Assembly (NCBI RefSeq): GCF_013488225.1
Contig: NZ_CP041238.1
Location: forward strand, 2,319,501 to 2,383,500
DNA length: 64,000 bases
Source: Sinorhizobium mexicanum
GTDB taxonomy: Bacteria > Pseudomonadota > Alphaproteobacteria > Rhizobiales > Rhizobiaceae
Reading direction: 5' to 3'
In this document: in pieces, positions 54,007 through 62,747 of the stretch
Layout of the letters: every line of letters begins with the position of its first letter
Numbering within the stretch: position 1 is the first letter of the stretch
The notes under the pieces: model-generated
What the model saw: the letters and a program-made list of their open reading frames with translations, nothing else
Databases searched by the model: none
Told to the model about the DNA's origin: nothing
Program-made: the position numbers and the translations under genes

Positions 54007-56013
54007 CTACTCCTTGGCGCCGGAAAGCCCCTTCGCCAGCCGCACCAGATTAACGAATTCGGCACGGTAGCCGAAGGGGTCGGCCCCCTTGGCGCCGGCC
54101 GCAAGATCGGCGACCGCGGTGTAGGAATAGCCGGAAAGCGCCGTATTTCCTGCAAGCTTCTGACCGAAGGCGGCGACGGCCGCGGAGAATCGGACGTCCG
54201 CAGACGCTTCGGCGAGCGACGGCACTGCATTCGCCTCCGTGACTGGTGTGGTGATCAACTCGCTCTTGTCGCTGTCCGGCTTCTTGTAGCGGATCTTGAG
54301 ATAGGCGAGTTCGCCCGAATGCGCTGTCGCATCCGCTGCCGGTTTCTCCGCGGTCGCATAGCGCAGGTCGTCGTTGAGGACCGCCGGACTTCCCTTCGGC
54401 GTCACCTCATAGATCGCGGTGACGCTGTGGCCCGAGCCGATATCGCCGGCATCCACCCGGTCGTTGTTGAAATCCTCGCGTTTCAGTGCCCGGGTCTCGT
54501 AGCCGATGAGGCGATACTCGGCGATTGCCGCCGGATTGAACTCCACCTGCGGCTTGACGTCCTTGGCGATCGGGAAGAGCGACGAGCCCGCCTCCTCGAC
54601 CAAGGTTTTCTGGGCTTCGGCAAGGGTGTCGATATAGGTGGCAACGCCGTTGCCGTTCTGGGCGATCGCCTGCATAAGCGCGTCGTTGTAGTTGCCGCGG
54701 CCGAAGCCGAGCACCGAGAGGAAGATGCCCGTCTTGCGCCTTTCCTCGACCAGCCGCTTCAGTTCCTCGTCGCTCGACGGGCCGACATTGAAGTCACCGT
54801 CGGTGGCCAGCAGGATGCGGTTGACGCCGCCCTTGACGCGAGCCTTTTCGGCCAGCCGGTACGCCGCGTCGATGCCGGCAGCGCCGGCCGTCGAGCCGCC
54901 CGGTGTCACCGTATCGATCGCTGCGAGGATCTTCGCCTTGTCCTTGACCGCCGTCGGCTCGAGTACGGTGCCGGCATTGCCGGCATAGGTGACGATCGAC
55001 ACTGTGTCCTCGGGCTTGAGCTTGTCGACGAGCAGCCGGAAAGCATTCTTTAAAAGCGGCAGCTTGTACGGCTCATCCATGGAGCCGGAAACGTCGATCA
55101 GGAACACGAGGTTGGCTTTCGGCGCCTCCGCAGGCACGACCTCATAGCCCTTGATCGCCACATGCATCAAGCGCGTGCCCGCGTTCCAAGGGGTCGGCGT
55201 GACGGTGACCGTCGCCTTGAACGGTTCCGCGGCCGACGTCGGGCGCGGCCAGTCATAGGGGAAGTAGTTGACCATCTCCTCGACGCGCACGGCCTCGGGC
55301 CTGGGCATCTCGCCCGCCATCAGCGAGCGGCGGACGAAGGAGTAGGAGGCCGTGTCGACATCGACGGAAAAGGTCGAGACCGGCTCGCTCGCCACACTCT
55401 TCACCGGATTGGCATCGGCGTTGCCGAAGCGCTCGCGATTCTCGACCAGCGGCGGAAGAAAGTCGCCCGGTGTCGTCGGCGCCGGCATGATCTCCATACG
55501 TCCCCGCGCCGCAAAGCCGACCGTCCCGCCGAGCGTACTTATGGGGGCCGCCGCATCGGGGGCCATTCGGCTCGCCATCGCGTCGGCTTCCGCGGCCGCC
55601 GGCGCCTCGGTTTTCATCTCTTCCGCAATTTTTGCAGCGGCCTGTGCTGGCTGCGAGCGGGCAAGCGGCGCGACGCTGTCCGCGACCGGCTTCGATTCAG
55701 TCTTCGCAGTGATCTCGGTTTCTTGTGTGGACGGCGCGTTGCTGCGGACGAATTCCAGCGTCAGGAAGGCAGCGGCGGGCACGACGATAAGTGTTGCCAG
55801 CGCCGATCCGGCAAGCAATTTCCGGTTCATGATGGGGCTCCATACCCGGTTGAGGATGGAGCTTGGACGACCGGGCATTGCTGTTCCTTGGGCGACGCTC
55901 GAATTTTCCGCCGTGTCATAGGCTTCCATAGCCGCAGCCAGCGCGCCCGCCCGCGCCTCACTCGAAGGTGTCGGCGGCAGCTTTCCGGCCAGCGTTTCAA
56001 ATTCATCGGTCAT
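54007..56013 (-). CDS. vWA-domain protein of the YfbK/DUF3520 type, membrane anchored
   Basis: 668 residues from the ATG at 56013 (GGAGG ten bases upstream); a GTG at 56019 is possible. Order: a cytoplasmic N-terminus of about 63 residues, one transmembrane helix (LLAGSALATLIVVPAAAFLTL), an Ala/Pro-rich linker, a von Willebrand factor A domain with intact MIDAS DVSGSMDE, and a C-terminal DUF3520 domain (NAVPSLAEASADVRFSAAVAAFGQ in short form). It follows the sigma factor gene by 2 bases. It may be a surface or periplasmic protein whose N-terminus binds the sigma factor. Confidence 0.9.
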   Translation of the reverse strand: MTDEFETLAGKLPPTPSSEARAGALAAAMEAYDTAENSSVAQGTAMPGRPSSILNRVWSPIMNRKLLAGSALATLIVVPAAAFLTLEFVRSNAPSTQETEITAKTESKPVADSVAPLARSQPAQAAAKIAEEMKTEAPAAAEADAMASRMAPDAAAPISTLGGTVGFAARGRMEIMPAPTTPGDFLPPLVENRERFGNADANPVKSVASEPVSTFSVDVDTASYSFVRRSLMAGEMPRPEAVRVEEMVNYFPYDWPRPTSAAEPFKATVTVTPTPWNAGTRLMHVAIKGYEVVPAEAPKANLVFLIDVSGSMDEPYKLPLLKNAFRLLVDKLKPEDTVSIVTYAGNAGTVLEPTAVKDKAKILAAIDTVTPGGSTAGAAGIDAAYRLAEKARVKGGVNRILLATDGDFNVGPSSDEELKRLVEERRKTGIFLSVLGFGRGNYNDALMQAIAQNGNGVATYIDTLAEAQKTLVEEAGSSLFPIAKDVKPQVEFNPAAIAEYRLIGYETRALKREDFNNDRVDAGDIGSGHSVTAIYEVTPKGSPAVLNDDLRYATAEKPAADATAHSGELAYLKIRYKKPDSDKSELITTPVTEANAVPSLAEASADVRFSAAVAAFGQKLAGNTALSGYSYTAVADLAAGAKGADPFGYRAEFVNLVRLAKGLSGAKE

Positions 56014-56015
56014 GA

Positions 56016-56543
56016 TCACACAGCCTCCTTGCCGAGCAATATCCGCAGGCGCTTGCGCGCCTCATGGACATGCCAGGAGATGGTTGCTTCCGAGCAGCCG
56101 AGCACGTCTGCCGCCGCGGCATGGCTCAGGCCTTCGGCGTAGACGAGCAGGACGGCATCGCTTTGTTTCTCCGGCAACGTCCGGACCGCTGTCCAGAGCG
56201 CCTCCTGCCGGTCCTCGTCCTCGCCGCCCGGTGTGCCCTGCGCCGCTTGATCCGACGCATAGGCTGCAAGCTTTCGCTCGTCGCGCACGCGACGGCGGCG
56301 CTGGTCGCGCGCGGCATTGAGCGTCAGGGTGTAGAGCCAGGTGCGGAAACGGCTGGTGCCACGAAAGCCGCGGATCGCGGAACCGAGGCGAATGCAGACA
56401 TCCTGCGCGATATCCTCCGCGTCGGTCACGTTACCGGCCCAGCGCCAGGCAACAGCGTGGACGAAATCATAGTGGCGCTCGACCAGGAGGCTGAACGCCT
56501 CCCTGTCGCCCCTCACCGCCCTTTCAACGAGTTCCGCGTCCAA
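56016..56543 (-). CDS. ECF RNA polymerase sigma factor
   Basis: 175 residues from a TTG at 56543. Region 2 is seen in DAEDIAQDVCIRLGSAIRG, and region 4 in LSHAAAADVLGCSEATISWHV. It directs RNA polymerase to stress or envelope promoters. The unusual TTG start suggests low expression. It is coupled to the vWA gene; no separate anti-sigma gene is seen, so that membrane protein may regulate it. Confidence 0.92.
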   Translation of the reverse strand: MDAELVERAVRGDREAFSLLVERHYDFVHAVAWRWAGNVTDAEDIAQDVCIRLGSAIRGFRGTSRFRTWLYTLTLNAARDQRRRRVRDERKLAAYASDQAAQGTPGGEDEDRQEALWTAVRTLPEKQSDAVLLVYAEGLSHAAAADVLGCSEATISWHVHEARKRLRILLGKEAV

Positions 56544-56618
56544 GTCCGTGCCCGCTTTCGACCTGTTTACCCGTTAGACGTCCGCTAGTAGCCATTCCTT
56601 GGGGCACCCGAAAAAAAA

Positions 56619-57386
56619 TTATCGCGGGAACGAATCGACGACGGCGATGATCGGCCCGAGTGGAAACAGCCGGTCGTGGCGGTTGATCTCCGGCGCATAG
56701 AGGCTGGAAATCGTGCCATCGAGAAAGAGCGCATTCGGGCAATCGAGCGCGTCGCGAAACAGCGTCGCGAAATCGTGAAAGCGCACCGGGCGCTTTGACA
56801 CCACGAAAACGACCTCGCCCGAAGTCGTCACGCCGACGCCGTTGCGGGTTTTCAAACTGTCGCTATTCGGCAGGAAGCGCGGATGGAGCGCCCCGTCGAT
56901 CACCAGCATCGGGCCGGACTGTGTCGCAAAGCGCGGCTTGATGCTCGCGGCGCGATAGGCTTCCGCCGCCATCACCCCCGCCTTGCCGTCCCCGACATAG
57001 AAGACGCCGTTCGGCAACAGATGGAAATTGCCCCAGCCGGAATTGGTGTTGAGCGGCGCCTGCTCCACCCCTTCTTCGACATGCAGGCCGACCGGTGACA
57101 GGTCCTCGTGGTACATGCCACCATTCATGGCGAAGACGATATATTTGTCGCGGTGGCGCAGTTCGAGCGACAGCGCCTTGAAGGATTTGAACGGCACGCC
57201 CGCCTGGTCCTTGTTGTAGAGGCGGATGTCGCTTGCGGCCGGATCGAACGAGCAGACGATGTAGTCCTCGCCGAGGTGGGTGACGCTACGGCAGGCGGCG
57301 TCTATGGGTCCGGCCAGTGCCGGCTCGGCAAAACCCGCCGTGAGAATGGCAGCACCGACAAGGAAGGCTTTCGAAAACGACGGCAT
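56619..57386 (-). CDS. exported phosphodiester glycosidase-like (DUF2233) protein
   Basis: 255 residues from the ATG at 57386, giving a proper signal peptide (AFLVGAAILTAGFAEPALAG); an ATG at 57425 is less good. FAMNGGMYHEDLSPVGLHVE and NFHLLPNGVFYVGD, then SLKTRNGVGVTTSGEVVFVV and LFLDGTISSLYAPE, are the DUF2233/phosphodiester glycosidase pattern in pieces. It would act in the periplasm, perhaps on N-acetylglucosamine phosphodiester-type substrates. Monocistronic. Confidence 0.88.
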   Translation of the reverse strand: MPSFSKAFLVGAAILTAGFAEPALAGPIDAACRSVTHLGEDYIVCSFDPAASDIRLYNKDQAGVPFKSFKALSLELRHRDKYIVFAMNGGMYHEDLSPVGLHVEEGVEQAPLNTNSGWGNFHLLPNGVFYVGDGKAGVMAAEAYRAASIKPRFATQSGPMLVIDGALHPRFLPNSDSLKTRNGVGVTTSGEVVFVVSKRPVRFHDFATLFRDALDCPNALFLDGTISSLYAPEINRHDRLFPLGPIIAVVDSFPR

Positions 57387-57469
57387 GGTTCGCGACTCGA
57401 AGCGGATCGTGACGTAGCATCGCATGGATTGCGGCGAAAATTGATGCTTGCGTTCGCGATCGCGGAAAG

Positions 57470-57646
57470 CCCCTCATCCGCCTGCCGGCACCTTCTCCCC
57501 GCAAGCGAGGCGAAGGGACTCGCCGTGCCCCTCGGCCAGCTAGCCGAACTGGAAGAAGGGACGAACCGCCCTCTTAAGTCCCTTCTCTCCGCCTGCGGGG
57601 AGAGGGTCAGTCCTCGGTTTAAACCCGAGGAGAGGGGCAATCCGGG
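57470..57646. repeat. rhizobial palindromic repeat (family E)
   Basis: CCCCTCATCCGCCTGCCGGC then ACCTTCTCCCCGC, later CTTCTCTCCGCCTGCGGGGAGAGGG. GGTTTAAACCCGAGGAGAGGGG ends it. It fills the gap between the DUF2233 gene and the ferredoxin gene. Confidence 0.75.
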
Positions 57647-57650
57647 TCGG

Positions 57651-58349
57651 CTACAAACTCAGCGCCGCCATGTGGAAACTGAGTTGCGCATCCGGGTAGC
57701 GATAGTCTCGCCCCGCCGGACAGGCATCGCGCGAAAGGCACCCGCGCGCGAGGCATCCGCCCACCCCCTCCTCGGATCTCAGATGCGCGCGACAGCGGCC
57801 GACATCGAATGCCGCGGCAGCCAAGGCATCAGCCGGACAGGCGGAGATGCACGGTTTTTCGACACAAGCGTCGCAAGGATGGCCGGCTGAAACTTGCCCC
57901 GTCTGCGGCAGGACCCAATCGAGGCCGAGCGCTCCCCGATACCCGTGCCAGAGGCCGTACTGCGGGTGGATAAGGATCCCGAGCGGCGAAGCCTTCAGCC
58001 TCTCGGCCCGCATTGCCCACTGCTGAAAGGGCTGCCACGGCGGATCGGAAGGGAAATAGGCGATAGCGCCGGCCGCGTCCGCGACAGGCCGGATCACCTG
58101 CTTCGACCAGTTGTCGAGCGGATCGGTACCGCCGCCGTCCGGTTCACACTGCCTCCAGCGGCTGAAAGACTCCCACAGCGAGCCGCCGATATTGCCGATG
58201 AGCACGACGCTCGCGGCCGGCGTGCCGTCCGCGAGCATCGGAGCGGCCTCGCCGCCGGCAAAATTCACGGTGCCGCGCAAAAAAAGACCGTGCGGCGCGA
58301 GCGCCGCACGGATTGTTTCAAGCAATTGGTCCGCCGATGGAACCGTCAT
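57651..58349 (-). CDS. ferredoxin-like protein linked to mttB
   Basis: 232 residues. The N-terminal half has LIGNIGGSLWESFSRW, and the second half Cys-rich motifs: HPCDACVEKPCISACPADAL (4Fe-4S type) and GCLARGCLSRDACPAG. It resembles QueG-like or reductive-dehalogenase-type ferredoxins without the B12 domain. It could deliver low-potential electrons to reactivate the corrinoid. Its ATG overlaps by 4 bases a reading frame that continues from the mttB stop, so it is likely co-transcribed with mttB. Confidence 0.8.
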   Translation of the reverse strand: MTVPSADQLLETIRAALAPHGLFLRGTVNFAGGEAAPMLADGTPAASVVLIGNIGGSLWESFSRWRQCEPDGGGTDPLDNWSKQVIRPVADAAGAIAYFPSDPPWQPFQQWAMRAERLKASPLGILIHPQYGLWHGYRGALGLDWVLPQTGQVSAGHPCDACVEKPCISACPADALAAAAFDVGRCRAHLRSEEGVGGCLARGCLSRDACPAGRDYRYPDAQLSFHMAALSL

Positions 58350-58405
58350 TTCGGTTTCGGCCCCTGTAGTTCGTAATGCGGGCGCCAGACCTCCTTCTGG
58401 ATCAT
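58346..58405 (-). other. 19-codon ORF in frame with mttB, coupled to the ferredoxin gene
   Basis: After the mttB TGA (58457-58459) the same frame is open for 36 codons to a TGA at 58346-58348 that overlaps the ferredoxin ATG. From the internal ATG at 58405 it reads MIQKEVWRPHYELQGPKPK. The composition looks protein-like. It may be a small peptide, a readthrough tail of MttB or coincidence. Confidence 0.35.
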
Positions 58406-58456
58406 GTCGGCCACCTGCGCCGCGCCGCCTTGCTCCCTGGCTCGCTCGGGAGCCTT

Positions 58457-60031
58457 TCAGGTGAAGGCGTCCGGCATGGAGTCCTTGCGCTTGGCAATGT
58501 ACTCCTTCAGAGCGTCGTCGATCGCCGGATCGAGGTACGGTGCCTCATAGTGTTCGAGCCAGGTGCGGGCCAGCGCATTGGCGCGCTGTTCGATCCGCTT
58601 CTCGCCTTCGATTTCCCACTGCTCGAAGGAATTGTTGTCGGCGAGCGGCGAGCGGTAGAAGGCCGTCTGGAAGTTCGCCTGCGTGTGGGCGCAGCCGAGA
58701 TAGTGGCTGCCCGGCCCGACCTCGCGAATCGCGTCCAGCGCCTGGGCGTTTTCGGAAAGGTCCACGCCTTCGGCCATCTTCTGCATCATGCCGAGCTGAT
58801 CCTGGTCGATCATGAATTTCTCGTAGGACGAGACGAGACCGCCTTCGAGCCAGCCGGCCGCGTGCAGCACGAAGTTGGTGCCCGCAAGCAGCGTCATGTT
58901 GAGCGTGTTGGCCGATTCGTGCGCGGCCTGCGCATCGGGAACCTTGGAGCCGCAGAGCGAACCGCCTGTACGGAACGGCAGGCCGAGGCGGCGGGCAAGC
59001 TGCGCTGCGCCGTAGGAAACGAGCGACGGCTCCGGCGTACCGAAAGTCGGCGCGCCCGACTGCATCGAGATCGACGCCGCGAAAGTGCCGAACAGCACCG
59101 GCGCACCCTTGCGGATGAGCTGGGTGAAGGAGGCGCCCGCAAGCACTTCGGCAAGGATCTGCGTCAGCGTGCCGGCGACGGTGACCGGGCTCATCGCGCC
59201 CGACAGAATGAACGGCGAAAGCACGCAGGCCTGGTTGTGGCGTGCATAGACCTTGAGCGCGCCCACCATGGTCTCGTCGAAAACCATCGGCGAGTTGGCG
59301 TTGATGAGGTTCAACGTCACTGTATTCTTCTCGACGAAATCATCGCCGAAAACGATCTTCGCCATCGCGATCGTGTCTTCGGCGCGTTCCGGCGCCGTGA
59401 CCGAGCCCATGAATGGCTTGTCGGAATATTTGATATGGCTGTAGACCATATCGAGATGGCGCTTGTTGACCGGGATGTCGACCGGCTCGCAGACAGTGCC
59501 GCCGGACGAATGCATCGACGGCGCCATGTAGGCAAGCTTCACGAAATTGCGGAAGTCTTCGATTGTCGCATAACGGCGGTTGCCTTCGAGGTCGCGCACG
59601 AAGGGCGGGCCGTAGACCGGTGCAAAGATGGTTGCCTTGCCGCCGACATGCGCACTGCGCTCAGGATTGCGCGCATGCCAGGTGAAGTCCGACGGAGCGG
59701 TCTTCAGAAGTTCGCGGCAGAGCCCCTTCGGGAAATGGACGCGCTGGCCGCGCACGTCGGCGCCGGCTGCCTTCCAGAGATCGAGCGCTTCGGCATCATC
59801 GCGAAATTCGATGCCGATTTCCTCGAGCACGGTGTCGGCGTTGCGCTCGATGAGCTGCAGGCCTTCCTCGTCGAGCACTTCGTATTCGCGAATCCTGCGC
59901 TGGATATAGGGCAGAGACGGTCCCGGGCCGCCGCCGGTGCGGGATGCACGGCGCGCCGCCGCTCCCCGTCCTTCGCCACGCGCACGGCGTCCGCCGCCTT
60001 CAACCGCGCCTTGATCTGTCACGTCGCTCAT
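58457..60031 (-). CDS. MttB-family corrinoid methyltransferase, non-pyrrolysine
   Basis: 524 residues with no internal TAG, so it belongs to the non-pyrrolysine branch that includes glycine betaine methyltransferase (MtgB). TIM-barrel. Segments recognisable from the family: KPFMGSVTAPERAED, INANSPMVFDETMVGAL, GAPVLFGTFAASISMQSGAPTFG in short form, and DQDQLGMMQKMAEGVD. The N-terminus is Gly/Arg-rich. Expected to move a methyl group from a quaternary amine to the corrinoid protein encoded divergently at 60560. The substrate is probably betaine or a relative, which is inference. Confidence 0.92.
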   Translation of the reverse strand: MSDVTDQGAVEGGGRRARGEGRGAAARRASRTGGGPGPSLPYIQRRIREYEVLDEEGLQLIERNADTVLEEIGIEFRDDAEALDLWKAAGADVRGQRVHFPKGLCRELLKTAPSDFTWHARNPERSAHVGGKATIFAPVYGPPFVRDLEGNRRYATIEDFRNFVKLAYMAPSMHSSGGTVCEPVDIPVNKRHLDMVYSHIKYSDKPFMGSVTAPERAEDTIAMAKIVFGDDFVEKNTVTLNLINANSPMVFDETMVGALKVYARHNQACVLSPFILSGAMSPVTVAGTLTQILAEVLAGASFTQLIRKGAPVLFGTFAASISMQSGAPTFGTPEPSLVSYGAAQLARRLGLPFRTGGSLCGSKVPDAQAAHESANTLNMTLLAGTNFVLHAAGWLEGGLVSSYEKFMIDQDQLGMMQKMAEGVDLSENAQALDAIREVGPGSHYLGCAHTQANFQTAFYRSPLADNNSFEQWEIEGEKRIEQRANALARTWLEHYEAPYLDPAIDDALKEYIAKRKDSMPDAFT

Positions 60032-60559
60032 TCGCTCATTCCTCTCCCGCCGCGCCTTTCTGGCTCTCCAAGGGACGCGGCAACGCTTTGATTAAGTGGC
60101 GCATATTTCTTCCGAAGGTCGAGACCAATGGTCGAAGCCATGCACCGGGATCGATTTTGGGCTAATGCTACCAAGCCGCCGAACCGGTACGGGTCTCAAT
60201 GCGCCAACACGTGGCGCATCTCAGACACTCAACCTTGAGATCCGTCAAGGATCGACAGGGCCCAGGAATGGGCGCGGCGCACAACAAAAAACTTGTCCGA
60301 AGCCAATGTCGCCAAATGTAACATCTTGAACTGTTGCAGAATTTTACCGTGCACCCGATTCCGAATGCGGCTTTAATGCGGTAGGACTATGAAAGCGCGG
60401 ACGAACCGGCGGCGCCGTCGCTTTTCATCATATGCGACGTCGCTTTCAAAAAGAGATTTTTAGGTTTGGACCGCTAAGGATGGGCAACGCGTCCGGATCG
60501 TGCCCGACCGAGCCAGATCACCGCGAAGACTACCGTGCCAGGAACCGAGGAACCCTAAT
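60032..60559. promoter_or_regulatory. divergent promoter region of mttB and the corrinoid gene
   Basis: 528 bases with no gene. It holds a perfect inverted repeat ATGCGCCA-N5-TGGCGCAT (60199-60219), a further half-site TGGCGCAT at 60097-60104, and a FixK/FNR-like box CCTTGA-N6-TCAAGG (60233-60250; TTGA-N6-TCAA core). Confidence 0.6.
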
Positions 60560-61258
60560 ATGGCAGACGATGAAATCATTCTCGCGGACCTTTCCGACGA
60601 GGAACTCGTGCAGCAGATGCATGACGACCTTTACGACGGTCTCAAGGAGGAAATCGAGGAAGGGACTCGAATCCTTCTCGAACGGGGCTGGACGCCCTAC
60701 GACATCCTGACCCAGGCGCTCGTCGAGGGCATGCGCATCGTCGGTATCGACTTCCGCGACGGCATTCTCTTCGTTCCGGAAGTTCTGCTTTCGGCCAACG
60801 CGATGAAGGCCGGCATGTTCATCCTCCGTCCTCTGCTCGCCGAAACCGGAGCGCCGAAGCTCGGCAAGATGGTCATCGGCACCGTCAAGGGCGATATCCA
60901 TGACATCGGCAAGAACCTCGTCGGCATGATGATGGAAGGCGCGGGCTTCGATGTCGTCGACCTCGGCATCAACAACCCCGTCGAGAACTACCTCGAAGCG
61001 ATCGAGCGCGAGCAGCCGGATATCCTCGGCATGTCCGCCCTGCTGACGACCACCATGCCGTACATGAAGGTCGTTATCGACACGATGAAGGAAAAGGGCA
61101 TGCGCGACGATTACGTCGTCCTCGTCGGCGGCGCGCCGCTTAACGAGGAATTCGGCAAGGCCGTCGGCGCAGACGCCTATTGCCGCGATGCCGCCGTCGC
61201 CGTCGAGACCGCCAAGGACTTCATGAAGCGCAAGCACAACCGGCTTGCCGCCGGCTAA
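60560..61258 (+). CDS. corrinoid protein (MtbC/MtgC type) of the methyltransferase system
   Basis: 232 residues from the ATG at 60560. An N-terminal methionine-synthase-like cap domain (residues about 10-95; GWTPYDILTQALVEGM, FVPEVLLSANAM) precedes a B12-binding Rossmann domain. The cobalt-ligating His114 lies in KGDIHDIGKNLVG, and ILGMSALLTTTMPYMKVVID and VLVGGAPLNEEF complete the site. It shuttles the methyl group between MttB and a tetrahydrofolate methyltransferase that is not in this window. A terminator follows at 61281. Confidence 0.95.
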   Translation: MADDEIILADLSDEELVQQMHDDLYDGLKEEIEEGTRILLERGWTPYDILTQALVEGMRIVGIDFRDGILFVPEVLLSANAMKAGMFILRPLLAETGAPKLGKMVIGTVKGDIHDIGKNLVGMMMEGAGFDVVDLGINNPVENYLEAIEREQPDILGMSALLTTTMPYMKVVIDTMKEKGMRDDYVVLVGGAPLNEEFGKAVGADAYCRDAAVAVETAKDFMKRKHNRLAAG

Positions 61259-61280
61259 GCCTGGAAGCCTTTCAAGAAGA

Positions 61281-61318
61281 AAAGCCGGCTGCGCGGGATG
61301 AAAGCGGCAGCCGGCTTT
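61281..61318 (+). terminator. hairpin after the corrinoid gene
   Basis: AAAGCCGGCTGC (61281-61292) and GCAGCCGGCTTT (61307-61318) form a perfect 12-base stem; the T run after it is weak. Confidence 0.75.
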
Positions 61319-61374
61319 CCTATTTCAGGGTGATGCGGGAGGGCGCGTAGGCATCCTTCCCGGCCATGGAACCG

Positions 61375-61533
61375 TCAGTTGGCGGCCCTGGCGACCCTGT
61401 GACCGGCCCCCTGTGTCGCGTTCACGGTGTTTGCAGTATCCTGCCCTATGCCGCGTATCGTGTTGGCGCAGGAACTCAGGGTTGTCAGCGCTACCAGCAC
61501 GGCGGCGATCGTCGCGAGAGTTTTTGTCGTCAT
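61375..61533 (-). CDS. entericidin-like small lipoprotein (copy 1)
   Basis: 52 residues from the ATG at 61533 (AAGGAA upstream). Signal peptide with lipobox LSSC, then ANTIRGIGQDTANTVNATQ, the EcnA/EcnB family pattern. It would be lipidated and exported. It is antisense to the upstream part of the DUF1638 gene's leader. A second copy lies at 62748. Confidence 0.88.
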   Translation of the reverse strand: MTTKTLATIAAVLVALTTLSSCANTIRGIGQDTANTVNATQGAGHRVARAAN

Positions 61534-61572
61534 GACAATGATTCCTTCATATTGCTGCAAGGCGGAATAAAG

Positions 61573-62193
61573 ATGGAAAACAGACCGTCGGCAAGAGAAC
61601 GTGCACAACCGAAGAAAGTTCACGTCATTGGTTGTGGAGCGATCGCGCGCGAAATCCTTGCGATCTGCGAGGCCAATGGGCTCGATCACATCGATCTCCA
61701 TTGCCTGCCCGCTATCTGGCACAACACCCCGGAAAAGATCACGCCGGGCCTGCGCGAAGCGATCGCCCGAGCGCGTGAGGAGGGCTTCGAGCGGATCTTC
61801 ATCGCCTATGCCGATTGCGGCACCGGCGGCCAGCTCGACCGGCTTTGCGAGGAGGAAGGCGTGGCCCGCATTCCCGGCCCGCACTGCTATTCCTTCTTTG
61901 CCGGCAACGCCGATTTCGCCAAGCGCTGGGACGACGATATCACCGCCTTCTTCCTCACCGACTTCCTCGCCCGCCAGTTCGAGGCCTTCGTCATCGAACC
62001 GCTCGGCCTCGACCGGCATCCGGAACTGCGCGACATGTATTTCGGCCACTACCGCAAGCTCGTCTACCTCTCGCAGGTGGAGGACAAGGCGCTACAGGAA
62101 AAGGCCCGCCGCGCCGCCGAGAGACTCGGCCTCGAATACGAATATCGCTTCACCGGCTACGGCGATCTGATCGGGTCGCTCATTGAGGCGTAA
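61573..62193 (+). CDS. DUF1638-domain protein
   Basis: 206 residues from the ATG at 61573 (AAGGCGG upstream). VHVIGCGAIAREILAICEANG and YADCGTGGQLDRLCEEEGVARIPGPHCY contain conserved Cys and His residues of the DUF1638 family in short form (YADCGTGGQLD). Family members are often found beside MttB and corrinoid genes. A metal or methyl-transfer accessory role is likely, but no activity is known to me. It is encoded between two entericidin genes on the other strand. Confidence 0.88.
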   Translation: MENRPSARERAQPKKVHVIGCGAIAREILAICEANGLDHIDLHCLPAIWHNTPEKITPGLREAIARAREEGFERIFIAYADCGTGGQLDRLCEEEGVARIPGPHCYSFFAGNADFAKRWDDDITAFFLTDFLARQFEAFVIEPLGLDRHPELRDMYFGHYRKLVYLSQVEDKALQEKARRAAERLGLEYEYRFTGYGDLIGSLIEA

Positions 62194-62476
62194 CAGGTCC
62201 GCTGAGCACCCTGTGAACGGTCGTTCCCGGCGCGGAAGACTCCTGTAAACGCACTTTCGACGGCCCGCATCACCATTAAGACGACAGCAATGTCCGCGTC
62301 GGCACATCTGTTTTTGAAGCACCAGCATGCCGCCGAAGCGTGCTAGCCGGAAACCTCCAGCCGGTCGATGTCGCGGTTTCCTCGCCGCAACGATACCATC
62401 CGTCGTTCAGGACTTGTGTTTGGAATGGCTTGCCACGCCGAATCGGGTAAACATCTGAGAAACTGGGGAGAACGCA

Positions 62477-62674
62477 ATGTCACAAGAGCGCTATGAACTT
62501 GTTCTCGATCCGACCGACCATTGGACGGTGTGGGATAATGTGACCGGCGTGCCGGTCGTGTTTGGCGATCAAATCCTCGGAGGTCTCACCGAGGAAGAGG
62601 CAGAGGCCGCCCTGAGGGTGTTGATGGAACTGGACCGGACTCGCGCAGCGACGGCCGTCGTGGACGCCGCTTAG
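62477..62674 (+). CDS. 65-residue acidic hypothetical protein
   Basis: ATG at 62477 with GGGGAG upstream. Soluble and acidic: YELVLDPTDHWTVWDNVTG, then EEEAEAALRVLMEL. No motif recognised. The codon bias is coding-like and the ribosome site is good. The preceding gap (62194-62476) shows nothing else. Confidence 0.6.
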   Translation: MSQERYELVLDPTDHWTVWDNVTGVPVVFGDQILGGLTEEEAEAALRVLMELDRTRAATAVVDAA

Positions 62675-62747
62675 CCGTGAGGAACAGCCAAGCGCGCTTC
62701 GCTTGGCCTCCGACCGGTCGACATTCTCGGGGCCGATCCTGTCCGCG

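Noticed and set aside
57470..57646. CRISPR-like or tandem repeat array
   Set aside because: A single dispersed palindromic element rather than regularly spaced direct repeats.
58457..60031. Pyrrolysine-dependent trimethylamine methyltransferase
   Set aside because: No in-frame TAG is present in the gene, so it is the non-pyrrolysine branch.
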